Positions 25,843 through 34,276 are shown, numbered from the stretch's first letter. The stretch is 52,192 nt of DNA from Deltaproteobacteria bacterium (GCA_016182655.1 JACPGB010000056.1:82572-134763), one strand, 5' to 3'. Made by a program: numbers and translations. The notes: generated by a model from the sequence alone, not told the origin.

Positions 25843-25993
25843 TTTCGTCCTCCGTGGCCTGTAAAGATCCTTTACTCCAAAGACAAACGTATCCCGCGAG
25901 AAGGCTGGCGGCTCCCTCTCCATATCCGGAACTGAAATAAAAAAAGCACAAGGCGTACGGCTTACTGAAGGGTTGGGGTTCGGAATCGTATGT

Positions 25994-26036
25994 AGATGGT
26001 GAGAGTCTATATCTCATTTTCCGGATGTCAACGCCG
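25994..26036 (-). promoter_or_regulatory. candidate promoter of the beta-helix/cupredoxin/gsp operon
   Basis: On the minus strand there is a perfect -35 TTGACA (26031-26026) and a -10-like TAGACT after a 16-nt gap. It lies about 160 nt before the ATG at 25842. A CRP/FNR-like palindrome sits just upstream. The -10 match is only moderate. Confidence 0.45.
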
Positions 26037-26052
26037 TGTGACCTAAGTCATG
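26037..26052. promoter_or_regulatory. candidate CRP/FNR-type operator, TGTGA-N6-TCATG
   Basis: The left half matches TGTGA exactly and the right half TCATG is partial; the core TGACCTAAGTCA is a palindrome. It abuts the -35 element of the minus-strand operon, a position suited to an activator. Confidence 0.4.
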
Positions 26053-26078
26053 CGCCTGCAAAAAAAAATAACGTAAAA

Positions 26079-26094
26079 TGTATGAGCGTTTACA
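26079..26094. promoter_or_regulatory. candidate CRP/FNR-type operator, TGTAT-N6-TTACA
   Basis: Nine of ten half-site bases match the TGTAA-N6-TTACA palindrome found upstream of the cytochrome b gene at 33989-34004. It lies in the divergent region, 12 nt before the TTG at 26107. Confidence 0.45.
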
Positions 26095-26106
26095 CTCATC
26101 CGGGGT

Positions 26107-27486
26107 TTGAAAAATTTTTTCAAAACCGCGGGACAGCTGTCCGCGGAATATTCCAAATACAATAGTCCCATACCGGAGCCTTCACAATTGTCCTACGTCA
26201 TCTCAGCCGCGCTCATAGTGTTCGTCATCGCCCTGTACCTCAGGGCAGGCTCGAAAAAAACGAAGAAGGTAAAGGAAAAGATCGCTCGCGCCGAGGAATA
26301 CGGGTTTCGGGAACCTACGACGATCCACCCGAAAATAGACCCGGCCAGATGCATCGGGAGCGGCGCGTGCGTAAGAGCCTGCCCTGAAAAGGACATAATA
26401 GGCCTCATCGGCGGCAAGGGCGCGCTCATAAACGCCTCTCACTGCGTTGGCCACGGCGCATGCGCCGAGGCCTGTCCGGTGGGGGCGATAAAGCTCGTCT
26501 TCGGCACCGAGACGCGCGGGGTCGACATACCCTATGTGACCCCCGACTTCGAGACGAACATAAAGGGCATATTCATAGCGGGGGAGCTCGGAGGCATGGG
26601 GCTCATAAAGAACGCGATCACGCAGGGGAGACAAGCCGTAGAGTATATCTCGTGCAGGCTCGGGTCGGACAGGGGGCAAGGCGGCATATACGACGCGGTA
26701 ATAGTCGGCGCCGGGCCCGCCGGTATCGGCGCCTCTCTCATGGCCGCGAAAAAGGGCCTCAAGTTCGTGACCCTGGACCAGGGCGATATCGGCGGCACGG
26801 TCTTCAACTACCCTCGCCACAAGATAGTGATGACCTCCCCCGTGGACCTCCCCCTTTACGGGAACGTGAGGCTCCGCGAGACGACGAAGGAATCCCTTCT
26901 CGACCTCTGGATGTCCGTCATCAAAAAGACCTCTCTTGAGATAAGGACAGGCGAGAAGATGACCGGGCTTGCAAGGGAGGCCGAGGGCTTCAGGGTCGTC
27001 ACGTCAAAGGGCGAGTATCCGGCGAGGAACGTCGTACTTGCCATTGGCAGGCGCGGCACGCCCCGGAAGCTCGGCGTGCCGGGTGAACAACTGCCAAAAG
27101 TCACTTACAGCCTGCTCGACCCGGAACAGCACAGGGACCATAGCCTGCTTGTGGTCGGCGGTGGGGACAGCGCGGTGGAGGCGGCCATCGCCCTTGCGAA
27201 GCAGTCCGGGAACAATGTCACCCTTTCATATCGCGGGGAGTCCTTCAAGCGCATAAAACCGATGAACAAGACGCGCCTTGACGAGGCGATATCGAAAAAA
27301 TCCGTCAGCGTGGCCCTCAACTCAAATGTCCTGGAGATACGCGAGAATGACGTAAGGATCGAGACGGAAGGCAAAGAGACGGTTATCAAGAACGATTACG
27401 TCTATATCCTCATAGGCGGAGAGCTCCCGAACGAGTTCCTGCACTCCATAGGCATAAAGATAGAAAAGAAGTTCGGGACCGCTTAA
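26107..27486 (+). CDS. membrane-anchored 2x[4Fe-4S] ferredoxin-FAD pyridine nucleotide oxidoreductase
   Basis: The 459-aa protein has one membrane helix (about residues 29-46, LSYVISAALIVFVIALYL). A two-cluster ferredoxin domain follows (CIGSGACVRACP and CVGHGACAEACP), then a thioredoxin-reductase-like flavin domain with FAD motif VIVGAGPAGIGAS and NAD(P)H motif LVVGGGDSAVEAA. It has no CxxC redox disulfide of thioredoxin reductase. It probably moves electrons between ferredoxin or NAD(P)H and a membrane partner. The start is unclear: TTG 26107 (no ATG in frame), or TTG 26188 with GGAG upstream, which would begin right at the membrane helix. It is divergent from the secretion operon and beside the cytochrome genes. 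Confidence 0.85.
   Translation: MKNFFKTAGQLSAEYSKYNSPIPEPSQLSYVISAALIVFVIALYLRAGSKKTKKVKEKIARAEEYGFREPTTIHPKIDPARCIGSGACVRACPEKDIIGLIGGKGALINASHCVGHGACAEACPVGAIKLVFGTETRGVDIPYVTPDFETNIKGIFIAGELGGMGLIKNAITQGRQAVEYISCRLGSDRGQGGIYDAVIVGAGPAGIGASLMAAKKGLKFVTLDQGDIGGTVFNYPRHKIVMTSPVDLPLYGNVRLRETTKESLLDLWMSVIKKTSLEIRTGEKMTGLAREAEGFRVVTSKGEYPARNVVLAIGRRGTPRKLGVPGEQLPKVTYSLLDPEQHRDHSLLVVGGGDSAVEAAIALAKQSGNNVTLSYRGESFKRIKPMNKTRLDEAISKKSVSVALNSNVLEIRENDVRIETEGKETVIKNDYVYILIGGELPNEFLHSIGIKIEKKFGTA
26108..26126. repeat. AT-rich palindrome TTGAAAAATTTTTTCAA
   Basis: The palindrome TTTGAAAAA-T-TTTTTCAAA falls exactly at the TTG start at 26107. It could be an operator or a hairpin covering the start codon; the function is unknown. 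Confidence 0.5.
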
Positions 27487-27602
27487 ACACCCTTCAAAAA
27501 AAGCCTGCCTGTATTCCTTTCAACGCCTGATCAAAATCGAAGATAGCCATCAGGGTTTGTCCGGGGCTCAAATAAGCGCCGGATGAGGGACGTTGACGGA
27601 GG

Positions 27603-27635
27603 AACGAGGCGTACTTTTCATATGTACGCCTCGTT
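27603..27635. terminator. hairpin between convergent genes
   Basis: AACGAGGCGTAC (27603-27614) pairs perfectly with GTACGCCTCGTT (27624-27635) around a 9-nt loop. It sits between the convergent oxidoreductase and barrel genes, where a shared terminator is expected, but no long T-run follows on either strand. Confidence 0.55.
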
Positions 27636-27679
27636 CAGAGCTTTGATGCCAGGGGTCGGACGGGCTTGGGAGCGGCCTG

Positions 27680-28918
27680 TCAGAACTTGAGCGTAAGCCG
27701 CGTTAGCAGGCTGTTGGTAGTGTAGTCCTCGGCGGACTCCCCGTTGTACGAAAGGGAGAAGGTCCACTTCTTGGACATATAGAGGTAGCCCGAGAGGCCG
27801 TATGTCCATATCCTCGTCGTGTCCGAGGTCGTGTAACGGCTCATGTTGTACGAGCCGTTCATGACGAGCTGGAACACTTCCCTGAAGACCCTCGATATCT
27901 CGATATCGTAGGAGTTGTGGGTTGCGCCGAACCCGTCGCTCAAGGATGTCCCGAGGTTCAGGTTCACGCCGGTCCGGAGGATGCTGTCGATGTTCACGCC
28001 TGTCTTGTATACCATCCCGTCCTTGTAATCGTCCTCAACGCTCGTGTAATCGCGGTTTTGCTTTTCGATCCTGGCGAAGAGGTTGTACTTGTCCTTAAGG
28101 CGGTAGTTGCCGGCCAGATAATACGAGCGCTCGGAGCCGGGGTCGACCTCCTCGTCCGTCGAGGCGTAGAGCTGGACCGACTTGAACTGGTTGTATCCGA
28201 CGCTTACGCCCTTTTTGGCGTCCTTGACCGAGACCTCGAGGAGGCCGTTCGTGAGCGCGAGGGCCTTCGTCCTCTGGTTGATGTCCGCGGTTATGAGACC
28301 GAGGAGCGATATCTTGTCTTTCACATAGGTCGTCTGGCTGTAAAGGTACTGCCTGTCTATCGCGCCCTTGTACATGGTGTGCGTGAACGCGGCGTTCGAC
28401 GAGAGAGAGTCCGACTTGTAGTACGCGTACGCGCCTCCGGATACGAAATCCAGCGTGAACATCTCGGAGTACGGGTCCGGGCGTAGCCCGAAGAACGAGC
28501 CGACCCCGAACTTCTCCCACTGGTAGACGGCGTTCACGCCGTCCACGCGCTCGGTCGAGAGCTCCTTGGGCCAGACCCTGCCGAAGGCTATGTAGAGCTT
28601 TTTCCCGGAATAATCGAAGTTGAGGACATCTATGCGGGCGTCCTCGCTCGAGCTCTCGTATGTGCCGAGGTTAAGGCGCTCCCTGCCGTCGAAGTGCATG
28701 GCCCAGAGCCCGGACTTGTCCAGCTTCGTCATGTCGAGCTTAAGGCGCGTTGTGAAGAGGTGCTGATACCCGTCGGCGGAGGAGTCCTTGAGGTAGTAGT
28801 CCTCTATGGAGAGGTTGCCTTTGGTCTCGGACGCGAGCGCAGGCGAGCTTGCGAGCATGAAAAGCGCGGCTAAGAACGCGGCGCGGCCCAGTTTTTCGAA
28901 ACCTGTTCTTTTCTTCAT
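27680..28918 (-). CDS. predicted outer-membrane beta-barrel protein of the cytochrome cluster
   Basis: The 412-aa protein has a signal peptide (MKKRTGFEKLGRAAFLAAL...PALA). The rest is alternating amphipathic strands rich in aromatic residues (YYLAGNYRL, TYGLSGYLY, WTFSLSYNG) and ends in LTLKF with a terminal Phe, the outer-membrane barrel signature. The start at 28918 (SD GGGGAAG) is chosen over a longer frame that lacks a signal peptide at its N-terminus. It lies 8 nt after the 57-heme cytochrome gene, so it probably forms the pore through which that cytochrome crosses the outer membrane, by analogy with porin-cytochrome conduits. It is not an obvious MtrB or OmbB homologue; a porin with another cargo is possible. 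Confidence 0.8.
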   Translation of the reverse strand: MKKRTGFEKLGRAAFLAALFMLASSPALASETKGNLSIEDYYLKDSSADGYQHLFTTRLKLDMTKLDKSGLWAMHFDGRERLNLGTYESSSEDARIDVLNFDYSGKKLYIAFGRVWPKELSTERVDGVNAVYQWEKFGVGSFFGLRPDPYSEMFTLDFVSGGAYAYYKSDSLSSNAAFTHTMYKGAIDRQYLYSQTTYVKDKISLLGLITADINQRTKALALTNGLLEVSVKDAKKGVSVGYNQFKSVQLYASTDEEVDPGSERSYYLAGNYRLKDKYNLFARIEKQNRDYTSVEDDYKDGMVYKTGVNIDSILRTGVNLNLGTSLSDGFGATHNSYDIEISRVFREVFQLVMNGSYNMSRYTTSDTTRIWTYGLSGYLYMSKKWTFSLSYNGESAEDYTTNSLLTRLTLKF

Positions 28919-28926
28919 CGCTTCCC

Positions 28927-31900
28927 CTACTTGGTCCCCTTCGGATGGCAGTTGAGGCATACCGAGTCCGAAGTCGTCTTGTGCACCTTGGCACCTACGG
29001 AGTTATGGCAATTGATGCAGTTGCCGGTCGAGTAGTTCATCGACGGGTGGCAGTCCGAGCACTGGGAGTACCCCTTGTGGGTGGACGGGAAGGTCGTGAG
29101 AGACGAGTGGCTGATCTTGGTAGAGGTCCAGGTCGGATATGTATGGCAGTTCTCGCAAGTGGAGCCGAAGGCGCTCGAGTAGGTCGTGTGCGCCGAGGGC
29201 GCGTCGGTCGTGTGGCAACTCGAGCAGTTGGTAGTGGCCGAGTGCGACCACACCCATGAGGGGTACTTGTGGCAGTTCTCGCAGGTCGTCGGGTACTTCG
29301 AGGTGTTCGAAGTGTGCGTGGACGGTCTGTCGCTCAAGTGGCATGACGAGCAGTTCGTCGTCGCCGAATGCGTGGTCGTCGCCCACGACGGGTACTTGTG
29401 GCAATTTTCGCAGGTCGTCGAGTAGGCCGACGGGTTTGATGTATGCGTTGACGGCCTTTGGTTCACATGGCAGGACGAACAGCCGGTCGTCGGCGTGTGC
29501 GACCATGTCCATGCAGGGTACTTGTGGCAGGTCTCACAGGTGGTCGAATACTTCGTCGTGTTCGACGAATGCGTCGAGGGCCTCTCGCTCAAGTGGCACG
29601 ACGAGCAGTTGGTGGTGGATGAGTGCGTGGTAGTCGTCCACGACGGGTACTTGTGGCAGTTCTCGCAGGTCGTCGAGTACTTTGAGGTGTTGGAAGTGTG
29701 CGTCGACGGCCTCTGGTTCACATGGCAGGACGAACACCCCGTCGTCGGCGTATGCGACCATGTCCATGTGGGGTACTTGTGGCAGTTCTCGCAAGTGGTC
29801 GAGTACTTCGTCGTGTTCGACGAGTGCGTCGAGGGCCTCTCGCTCAAGTGGCAAGACGAGCAGTTGGTGGTGGACGAGTGCGTGGTAGTCGTCCACGACG
29901 GGTACTTGTGGCAGTTCTCGCATGTGGTCGAGTACTTGGTCGTGTTCGCGGTGTGGGTCGAGGGCCTCTCGCTTAAATGGCACGACGAGCAATTGGTCGT
30001 CGTCGAGTGCGACCATGTCCATGCCGGGTACTTGTGGCAGTTCTCGCAGGTCGTCGAGTACTTGGAGGTGTTCGAGGTGTGCGTGGAGGGCCTCTCGCTC
30101 AAGTGGCAAGACGAGCAGTTGTTCGTGGCCGAGTGCGAATATGACCACGACGGGTACTTGTGGCAGTTCTCGCATGTCGTCGAGTACTTGGAGGTGTTCG
30201 ACGAATGCGTCGAAGGCCTGTCGTTCACGTGGCAAGTAGAGCAACCCGTAGTCGAGGAGGTGTGCTTGTGCTCGCTCCATGAGGCGGTGGAGGAATGGCA
30301 TAGCTCGCAAGTCGTCGAGTACTTCGACGTGTTCGACGAGTGAGAGCCGGGCCTCTCGCTCAAGTGGCACGACGAGCACCCGGTAGAGGTCGAGACATGC
30401 TTGTTCACGGACCACGAGGTCGTCGATGTGTGGCAGTTCTCGCATGTGGTCGAGTATTTAGTGGGGTTCGAGGTGTGCGACGCGGGCCTCGAGTTCAGGT
30501 GGCACGAAGAGCAGCCTCCGGTTACGGAGGAATGCTGGCTCGTCGTCCATGTAGTTGTGGACGAATGGCATTGCTCGCATGTCGTCGGGTAGGACGACGG
30601 GTCCGATGTATGCGAGGACGGCCTGTCGTTCAAGTGGCACGAAGAGCACCCGGATGACGCGCTCACATGTTTGAAGACCCATGATATGTAGTTGGAGGCG
30701 TGGCACTGGGTGCATTCCCGGCTGTAGCTCTTGGAGAGATGGTACGGCGCGCTCGAATAGGACGAGAGGTGGCAGTTGACGCAGACCTTCGATGTGGCGC
30801 GGTACTGGCGGTTCCTGTGGCACTCCAGGCACTCGGCGGACCTGTGCCTGCCGGAGAGCGGGTACGAGGTCGAGGAGTGCTTGAACTTATTGAGCGTCCA
30901 GGAGCTCTGGGTGTGGCACTCGGCGCACTCCGAGCCGAACTGGTTCCCGTGCGGGTCGGCGTGGCACTGGTTGCAGTAACGCGAGAGGAACCTGTATTCG
31001 TCCTTTTTTTTGTGGCAGGCGGAGCAGACGAGGTCGTTATGCACGCCCGAGAGGGCGAAAGACGCCTTCTTCGCGTGGTCGAAGGCCCTCGGCCTCCAGT
31101 CGACCTGGGTGTGGCAGGAGCTGCACTCCTCCTTGAACTTGCCCTTGTGGACATCCTTGTGGCAGTCGATGCACTTCTCCGCTTTTGTCTTGTAGGTCTT
31201 GTTCCTGTGGCACTTGTCGCACGGCGTCGTCTTGTGCGCGCCGACGAGCGGAAACTTCGTCTTCGCGTTGTGGTCGAGCGTTATCTTCTTCCAGTCAAGG
31301 GCCGTGTGGCACTTCTTGCAAGTGGAGCCGAGCTCGTCCTTGTGCGTGTCGTCCTTCCTGTGGCAGTCGATGCACTCGGCGGGCAAAGGCTTGTACTTGC
31401 CCTTTATGTGGCATTTGGCGCAGAGGACCTTGCTGTGCTTGCCCTCGAGCCTGTAGCCGGTGTAGGTCGGCGCATTGTGGTCGAACGAGGTCGCCTTCCA
31501 GTCCCTGACCGTATGGCACTCTTCGCACTTCTGCTTCGGGAACTGGCCGTTGTGCTCGTCCTTGTGGCAGTCGATGCACTGCTTATACGGAAGCGGCTTG
31601 TACTTGCCCTGCACATGGCACTTGTCGCATTTTGTCTTCAGGTGTTTTCCTTCGAGCCTGTAGCCGTTGTACGACGGCGCGTTGTGCTCGAAGGCCGTCA
31701 GCTTCCAGTCCCTGACCGTGTGGCACGACTCGCATGTCCTGCCCTTGAACTGGTCCTTGTGCTCGTCCTTGTGGCAGTCGATGCACTTCTTGTACTGGAG
31801 CGGCTTGTATTTGCCGTCCACATGGCACTTGGAGCACTCGACCTTCATGTGCTTGCCTTCGAGCCTGTATCCGGCGTACGTCGGCGCGTTGTGGTCGAAT

Positions 31901-32844
31901 GCCGTCGTCTTCCAGCCCTTGACGTTGTGGCAGGACTCGCAGGTCTTGCCCGGGAACTGCTTCTTGTGCGGGTCCTTGTGGCAGTCGAGGCACCTGGCAG
32001 ACGCTATCGGCTTGTACCTGCCTTTCACATGGCACTTGTCGCACTGGGTCGTAAGGTGCTTGCCCTCGAGCCTGTAGCCCTTGTACGATGGCGCGTTGTG
32101 CTCGAACGAGGTCTGCTTCCAGTCCCTGACCGTGTGGCACGATTCGCATGTCCTGCCCGTGAACTGCCCCCTGTGCGTGTCCTTGTGGCAGTCGAGGCAC
32201 TTTTTGTGCTCAATGGGCTTGTACTTTCCTGACTCGTGGCATTTGACGCACTTTACGTCCGAGTGCTTGCCTTCGAGCGGGTAGACTGAGCCGGTCTTGT
32301 GGTTGAAGAGCGTTATATCCTTCCAGCCCTTTATGTTGTGGCACTTCGAGCAGTCAGAGGAGAGCTGTTTTTTGTGTTCGTCCTTGTGGCAGGAGACGCA
32401 CTCGGTCGTCTCCACCGTGTAGACGCCGGTCTTTTTGTGGCATTTGGCGCAACTCACGGATGCGTGCTTGTCCTTAAGCGGATATTCGGTCTTTGCGTGA
32501 TCGAATTTGTTACTTTCAAAAACGACCATCTTGTACGACCTGCCCTTGTGGTCGCCGTGGCACTTGATGCACGGGTCCTTTAACTTCGCGTGAAGGCCCT
32601 TGCCCCCTTTCATCCTCGCCGAGAGCTTGTCGTGGCAGTCAAGGCACTTGGAGTCCGGTATGCCGCCGGCCATCCTGTGGCACTTGGTGCAGTTGGTTAT
32701 GCCCTCGTATTTGGCGTGCGCCGAAGCGAGGTCGCCCGGGCTTATGAGGGAGTCCGCCCCGCCGTCCTTGGCGAGGGCGGTCCCCGCTGAGACGAGGAGC
32801 ATAAACGCGAAAAGCAGGATATAAGGGATTTTTATTTTTTTCAA
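28927..32844 (-). CDS. 57-heme cytochrome c with two repeat architectures
   Basis: The 1,305-aa protein has a signal peptide (about 1-25, cleaved after TALA). I count 57 CXXCH heme motifs, one per about 23 residues. The first part (about 52-715) holds 30, mainly in repeating three-heme units of about 67 residues (CDKCH...CIDCHKDEH...CESCH...DW...EHNAPSY.GYRLEGKH). The second part (733-1234) is Ser/Thr-rich with twelve two-heme units (CSSCH...RPSTHTSNTSKYSTTCENCH). Three more hemes end the protein. Extra His in each unit could be distal ligands. The start is a TTG at 32844 with GGAAAG upstream. It lies between a cytochrome b and a barrel gene, pointing to trans-envelope electron transfer. Confidence 0.95.
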   Translation of the reverse strand: MKKIKIPYILLFAFMLLVSAGTALAKDGGADSLISPGDLASAHAKYEGITNCTKCHRMAGGIPDSKCLDCHDKLSARMKGGKGLHAKLKDPCIKCHGDHKGRSYKMVVFESNKFDHAKTEYPLKDKHASVSCAKCHKKTGVYTVETTECVSCHKDEHKKQLSSDCSKCHNIKGWKDITLFNHKTGSVYPLEGKHSDVKCVKCHESGKYKPIEHKKCLDCHKDTHRGQFTGRTCESCHTVRDWKQTSFEHNAPSYKGYRLEGKHLTTQCDKCHVKGRYKPIASARCLDCHKDPHKKQFPGKTCESCHNVKGWKTTAFDHNAPTYAGYRLEGKHMKVECSKCHVDGKYKPLQYKKCIDCHKDEHKDQFKGRTCESCHTVRDWKLTAFEHNAPSYNGYRLEGKHLKTKCDKCHVQGKYKPLPYKQCIDCHKDEHNGQFPKQKCEECHTVRDWKATSFDHNAPTYTGYRLEGKHSKVLCAKCHIKGKYKPLPAECIDCHRKDDTHKDELGSTCKKCHTALDWKKITLDHNAKTKFPLVGAHKTTPCDKCHRNKTYKTKAEKCIDCHKDVHKGKFKEECSSCHTQVDWRPRAFDHAKKASFALSGVHNDLVCSACHKKKDEYRFLSRYCNQCHADPHGNQFGSECAECHTQSSWTLNKFKHSSTSYPLSGRHRSAECLECHRNRQYRATSKVCVNCHLSSYSSAPYHLSKSYSRECTQCHASNYISWVFKHVSASSGCSSCHLNDRPSSHTSDPSSYPTTCEQCHSSTTTWTTSQHSSVTGGCSSCHLNSRPASHTSNPTKYSTTCENCHTSTTSWSVNKHVSTSTGCSSCHLSERPGSHSSNTSKYSTTCELCHSSTASWSEHKHTSSTTGCSTCHVNDRPSTHSSNTSKYSTTCENCHKYPSWSYSHSATNNCSSCHLSERPSTHTSNTSKYSTTCENCHKYPAWTWSHSTTTNCSSCHLSERPSTHTANTTKYSTTCENCHKYPSWTTTTHSSTTNCSSCHLSERPSTHSSNTTKYSTTCENCHKYPTWTWSHTPTTGCSSCHVNQRPSTHTSNTSKYSTTCENCHKYPSWTTTTHSSTTNCSSCHLSERPSTHSSNTTKYSTTCETCHKYPAWTWSHTPTTGCSSCHVNQRPSTHTSNPSAYSTTCENCHKYPSWATTTHSATTNCSSCHLSDRPSTHTSNTSKYPTTCENCHKYPSWVWSHSATTNCSSCHTTDAPSAHTTYSSAFGSTCENCHTYPTWTSTKISHSSLTTFPSTHKGYSQCSDCHPSMNYSTGNCINCHNSVGAKVHKTTSDSVCLNCHPKGTK
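29143..30648 (-). repeat. tandem coding repeats of about 125 bp, twelve two-heme units
   Basis: The repeats encode residues 733-1234 of the cytochrome. Units of 42-45 residues recur with near-identical DNA (for example 29535-29700, 29770-29940 and 30020-30190), suggesting recent unequal duplication or selection on a fixed heme spacing. Confidence 0.85.
30769..32451 (-). repeat. coding repeats of about 200 bp, three-heme units
   Basis: The repeats encode residues about 132-692. The best conserved copies are hemes 7 to 21 (residues 199-513), each spacing the CXXCH motifs 12, 12 and 30 residues apart. Confidence 0.8.
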
Positions 32845-32922
32845 TTTTACTTTCCGTCAGGACCCGGGATGAGCGGCGGAAATGGCGTTAAGGCCGGGGG
32901 CGCGTTAACGCCGGGGAGAGAG

Positions 32923-33951
32923 CTAAACGGGCCTGAACATGTAGTAGACGGCTATGTGAACGAACATGATGAGAAACATGACTATCGCAAGCGGGATGTG
33001 CAGGACGTGCCAGTAATGAAGGAGCTTCTGCGAGGTCGACAGGAAGTTCCGTTTCCTTATGAGCGCGGATTTTCTCCCGAGGAGCGCGCCGAGCGGCGCC
33101 CTCACCCTCGGGGAGATGCCGTAACGGTCCTTAAGCTCTTTCTTGATCCTTCTCACTTTAAGCCTGTTGACCGTGTCGTTCCACATCATGTAAAGGAGCG
33201 CGCTTAACGGGCGCATCGATTGGGCCTTTACAGGAGCGGAGATCTCGGAGAGGAACGCGGATGCCTTCAACCCCTTTGAGCGGAGCTCTATCTCGGCTTC
33301 TAACCCCGTTATAAGGAGCTCTATGTCCTTTTCCTTCAGTTCCGCGCCGGTTATCGACCTCGGTATCTGCAGATATATGTATCGCCCGAGGACGCCGAAG
33401 ACTGCGGTGACGACCATGCACCAGAAGCTCGTCCCTATGATGCCGTTGAACTTGAACGTCGTGTGAAAGACGATAAAGACCGGCCCCATGACCCCGAGGA
33501 ACATGTGCGCGTTCAGCCATACCCGCATCGTCCCGAGCCTCTCGCCGAGCCTCCCTACGGCCCCTCCGCGCTTTCTAAGCGTATAGAGCATCATAAGCAC
33601 CATCATACCGGTCCCAAGCCAACCGAAGAGGAGCCAGAGCCCCCTGGACGGCTGGTACTCTACGGATATGTACGTTAAATACCCGCTCGCGTGCGCGAGG
33701 CCCAGGAGGCTCATGTGCTTGAGCGAGGCCTGGGTCATCGACTCGTAGATGAGAACGGCGGTTACGAAGAGGACGGATATGACGAGGAACGGCTCGAAGG
33801 CCCTCCTCTTCGGGGCTTTAGCCATTGGGGCGGCAGGGGCAACGCGCTCCTCGGTTACGGGCGCTTCGCCCCTGACGGACGGCATGGGGACCGCTTCCAG
33901 CGTGAAGTGGCGAGTCCTCGGTTCTTCCTTTCTGAGCGCGGAGGTCTTCAT
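32923..33951 (-). CDS. diheme b-type membrane cytochrome
   Basis: The 342-aa protein has five predicted membrane helices. Helix 3 and helix 5 each hold two His separated by 13 residues (H149/H163 in NAHMFLGVMGPVFIVFH; H318/H332 in LHIPLAIVMFLIMFVH), the classic geometry for two stacked b hemes. A roughly 110-residue charged loop separates helices 4 and 5. The start is uncertain: ATG 33951 has a poor ribosome site, ATG 33885 (GGAAG upstream) would remove 22 residues of charged N-terminus. It is the first gene before the 57-heme cytochrome (78 nt gap), so it probably passes quinol electrons to it. Confidence 0.82.
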   Translation of the reverse strand: MKTSALRKEEPRTRHFTLEAVPMPSVRGEAPVTEERVAPAAPMAKAPKRRAFEPFLVISVLFVTAVLIYESMTQASLKHMSLLGLAHASGYLTYISVEYQPSRGLWLLFGWLGTGMMVLMMLYTLRKRGGAVGRLGERLGTMRVWLNAHMFLGVMGPVFIVFHTTFKFNGIIGTSFWCMVVTAVFGVLGRYIYLQIPRSITGAELKEKDIELLITGLEAEIELRSKGLKASAFLSEISAPVKAQSMRPLSALLYMMWNDTVNRLKVRRIKKELKDRYGISPRVRAPLGALLGRKSALIRKRNFLSTSQKLLHYWHVLHIPLAIVMFLIMFVHIAVYYMFRPV

Positions 33952-33961
33952 ACTTTCGAGC

Positions 33962-34004
33962 AATATATAAAAACCCGCGCAGGATGAATGTAACCTGGAT
34001 TACA
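33962..34004 (-). promoter_or_regulatory. candidate CRP/FNR-dependent promoter of the cytochrome operon
   Basis: A palindrome TGTAA-CCTGGA-TTACA lies at 33989-34004 and a -10-like TATATT at 33967-33962. A start site at about 33955 would put the palindrome centre at -41.5, the class II activator position, and would favour a translation start downstream of 33951. Confidence 0.5.
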
Positions 34005-34253
34005 TTTTATTCAGTTATTCCGGACGATTTCGTTCAAGGCGGGTTAGCGGCTTTTTGAAAGTCTTTTGAGCGGGTTTAAAACGCGGGGTCCGAGAGAGGG
34101 TCCGAAGCGTGATATCAAGCCGGGTGTTTAGCGCCGGATGGAATTGGTCAAAATTGGCGGCCGCGGCTCAAAATAACGCGGCTTGGTGATTTCGGCCCGG
34201 TTTTGAGGAAAAGCTCCCTTATCGCGCGTCTGGTTTGCGCGTTGATACAAAAA
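34005..34253. other. gene-free spacer
   Basis: No ribosome site with a plausible protein, no RNA gene and no strong hairpin is seen here. The stretch separates the tRNA-Cys terminator from the cytochrome promoter. Confidence 0.6.
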
Positions 34254-34276
34254 GGCCCGCAGGGTACCTGCGGGCC
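34254..34276 (-). terminator. terminator of tRNA-Cys
   Basis: GGCCCGCAGG pairs with CCTGCGGGCC around a 3-nt loop; the minus strand then reads TTTTTG. It lies 72 nt after the tRNA 3' end. Confidence 0.8.

Noticed and set aside
29143-30648. Regularly spaced near-identical DNA repeats that look CRISPR-like at low resolution
   Set aside because: They are in frame within the cytochrome, encode two-heme units, and spacers are as conserved as repeats. No cas genes are present.
30700-32232. Long plus-strand open frame of 510 codons opposite the cytochrome gene
   Set aside because: It mirrors the repeated codons of the minus-strand gene (Val/Ala/Leu-rich translation), has no ribosome site and no domain.
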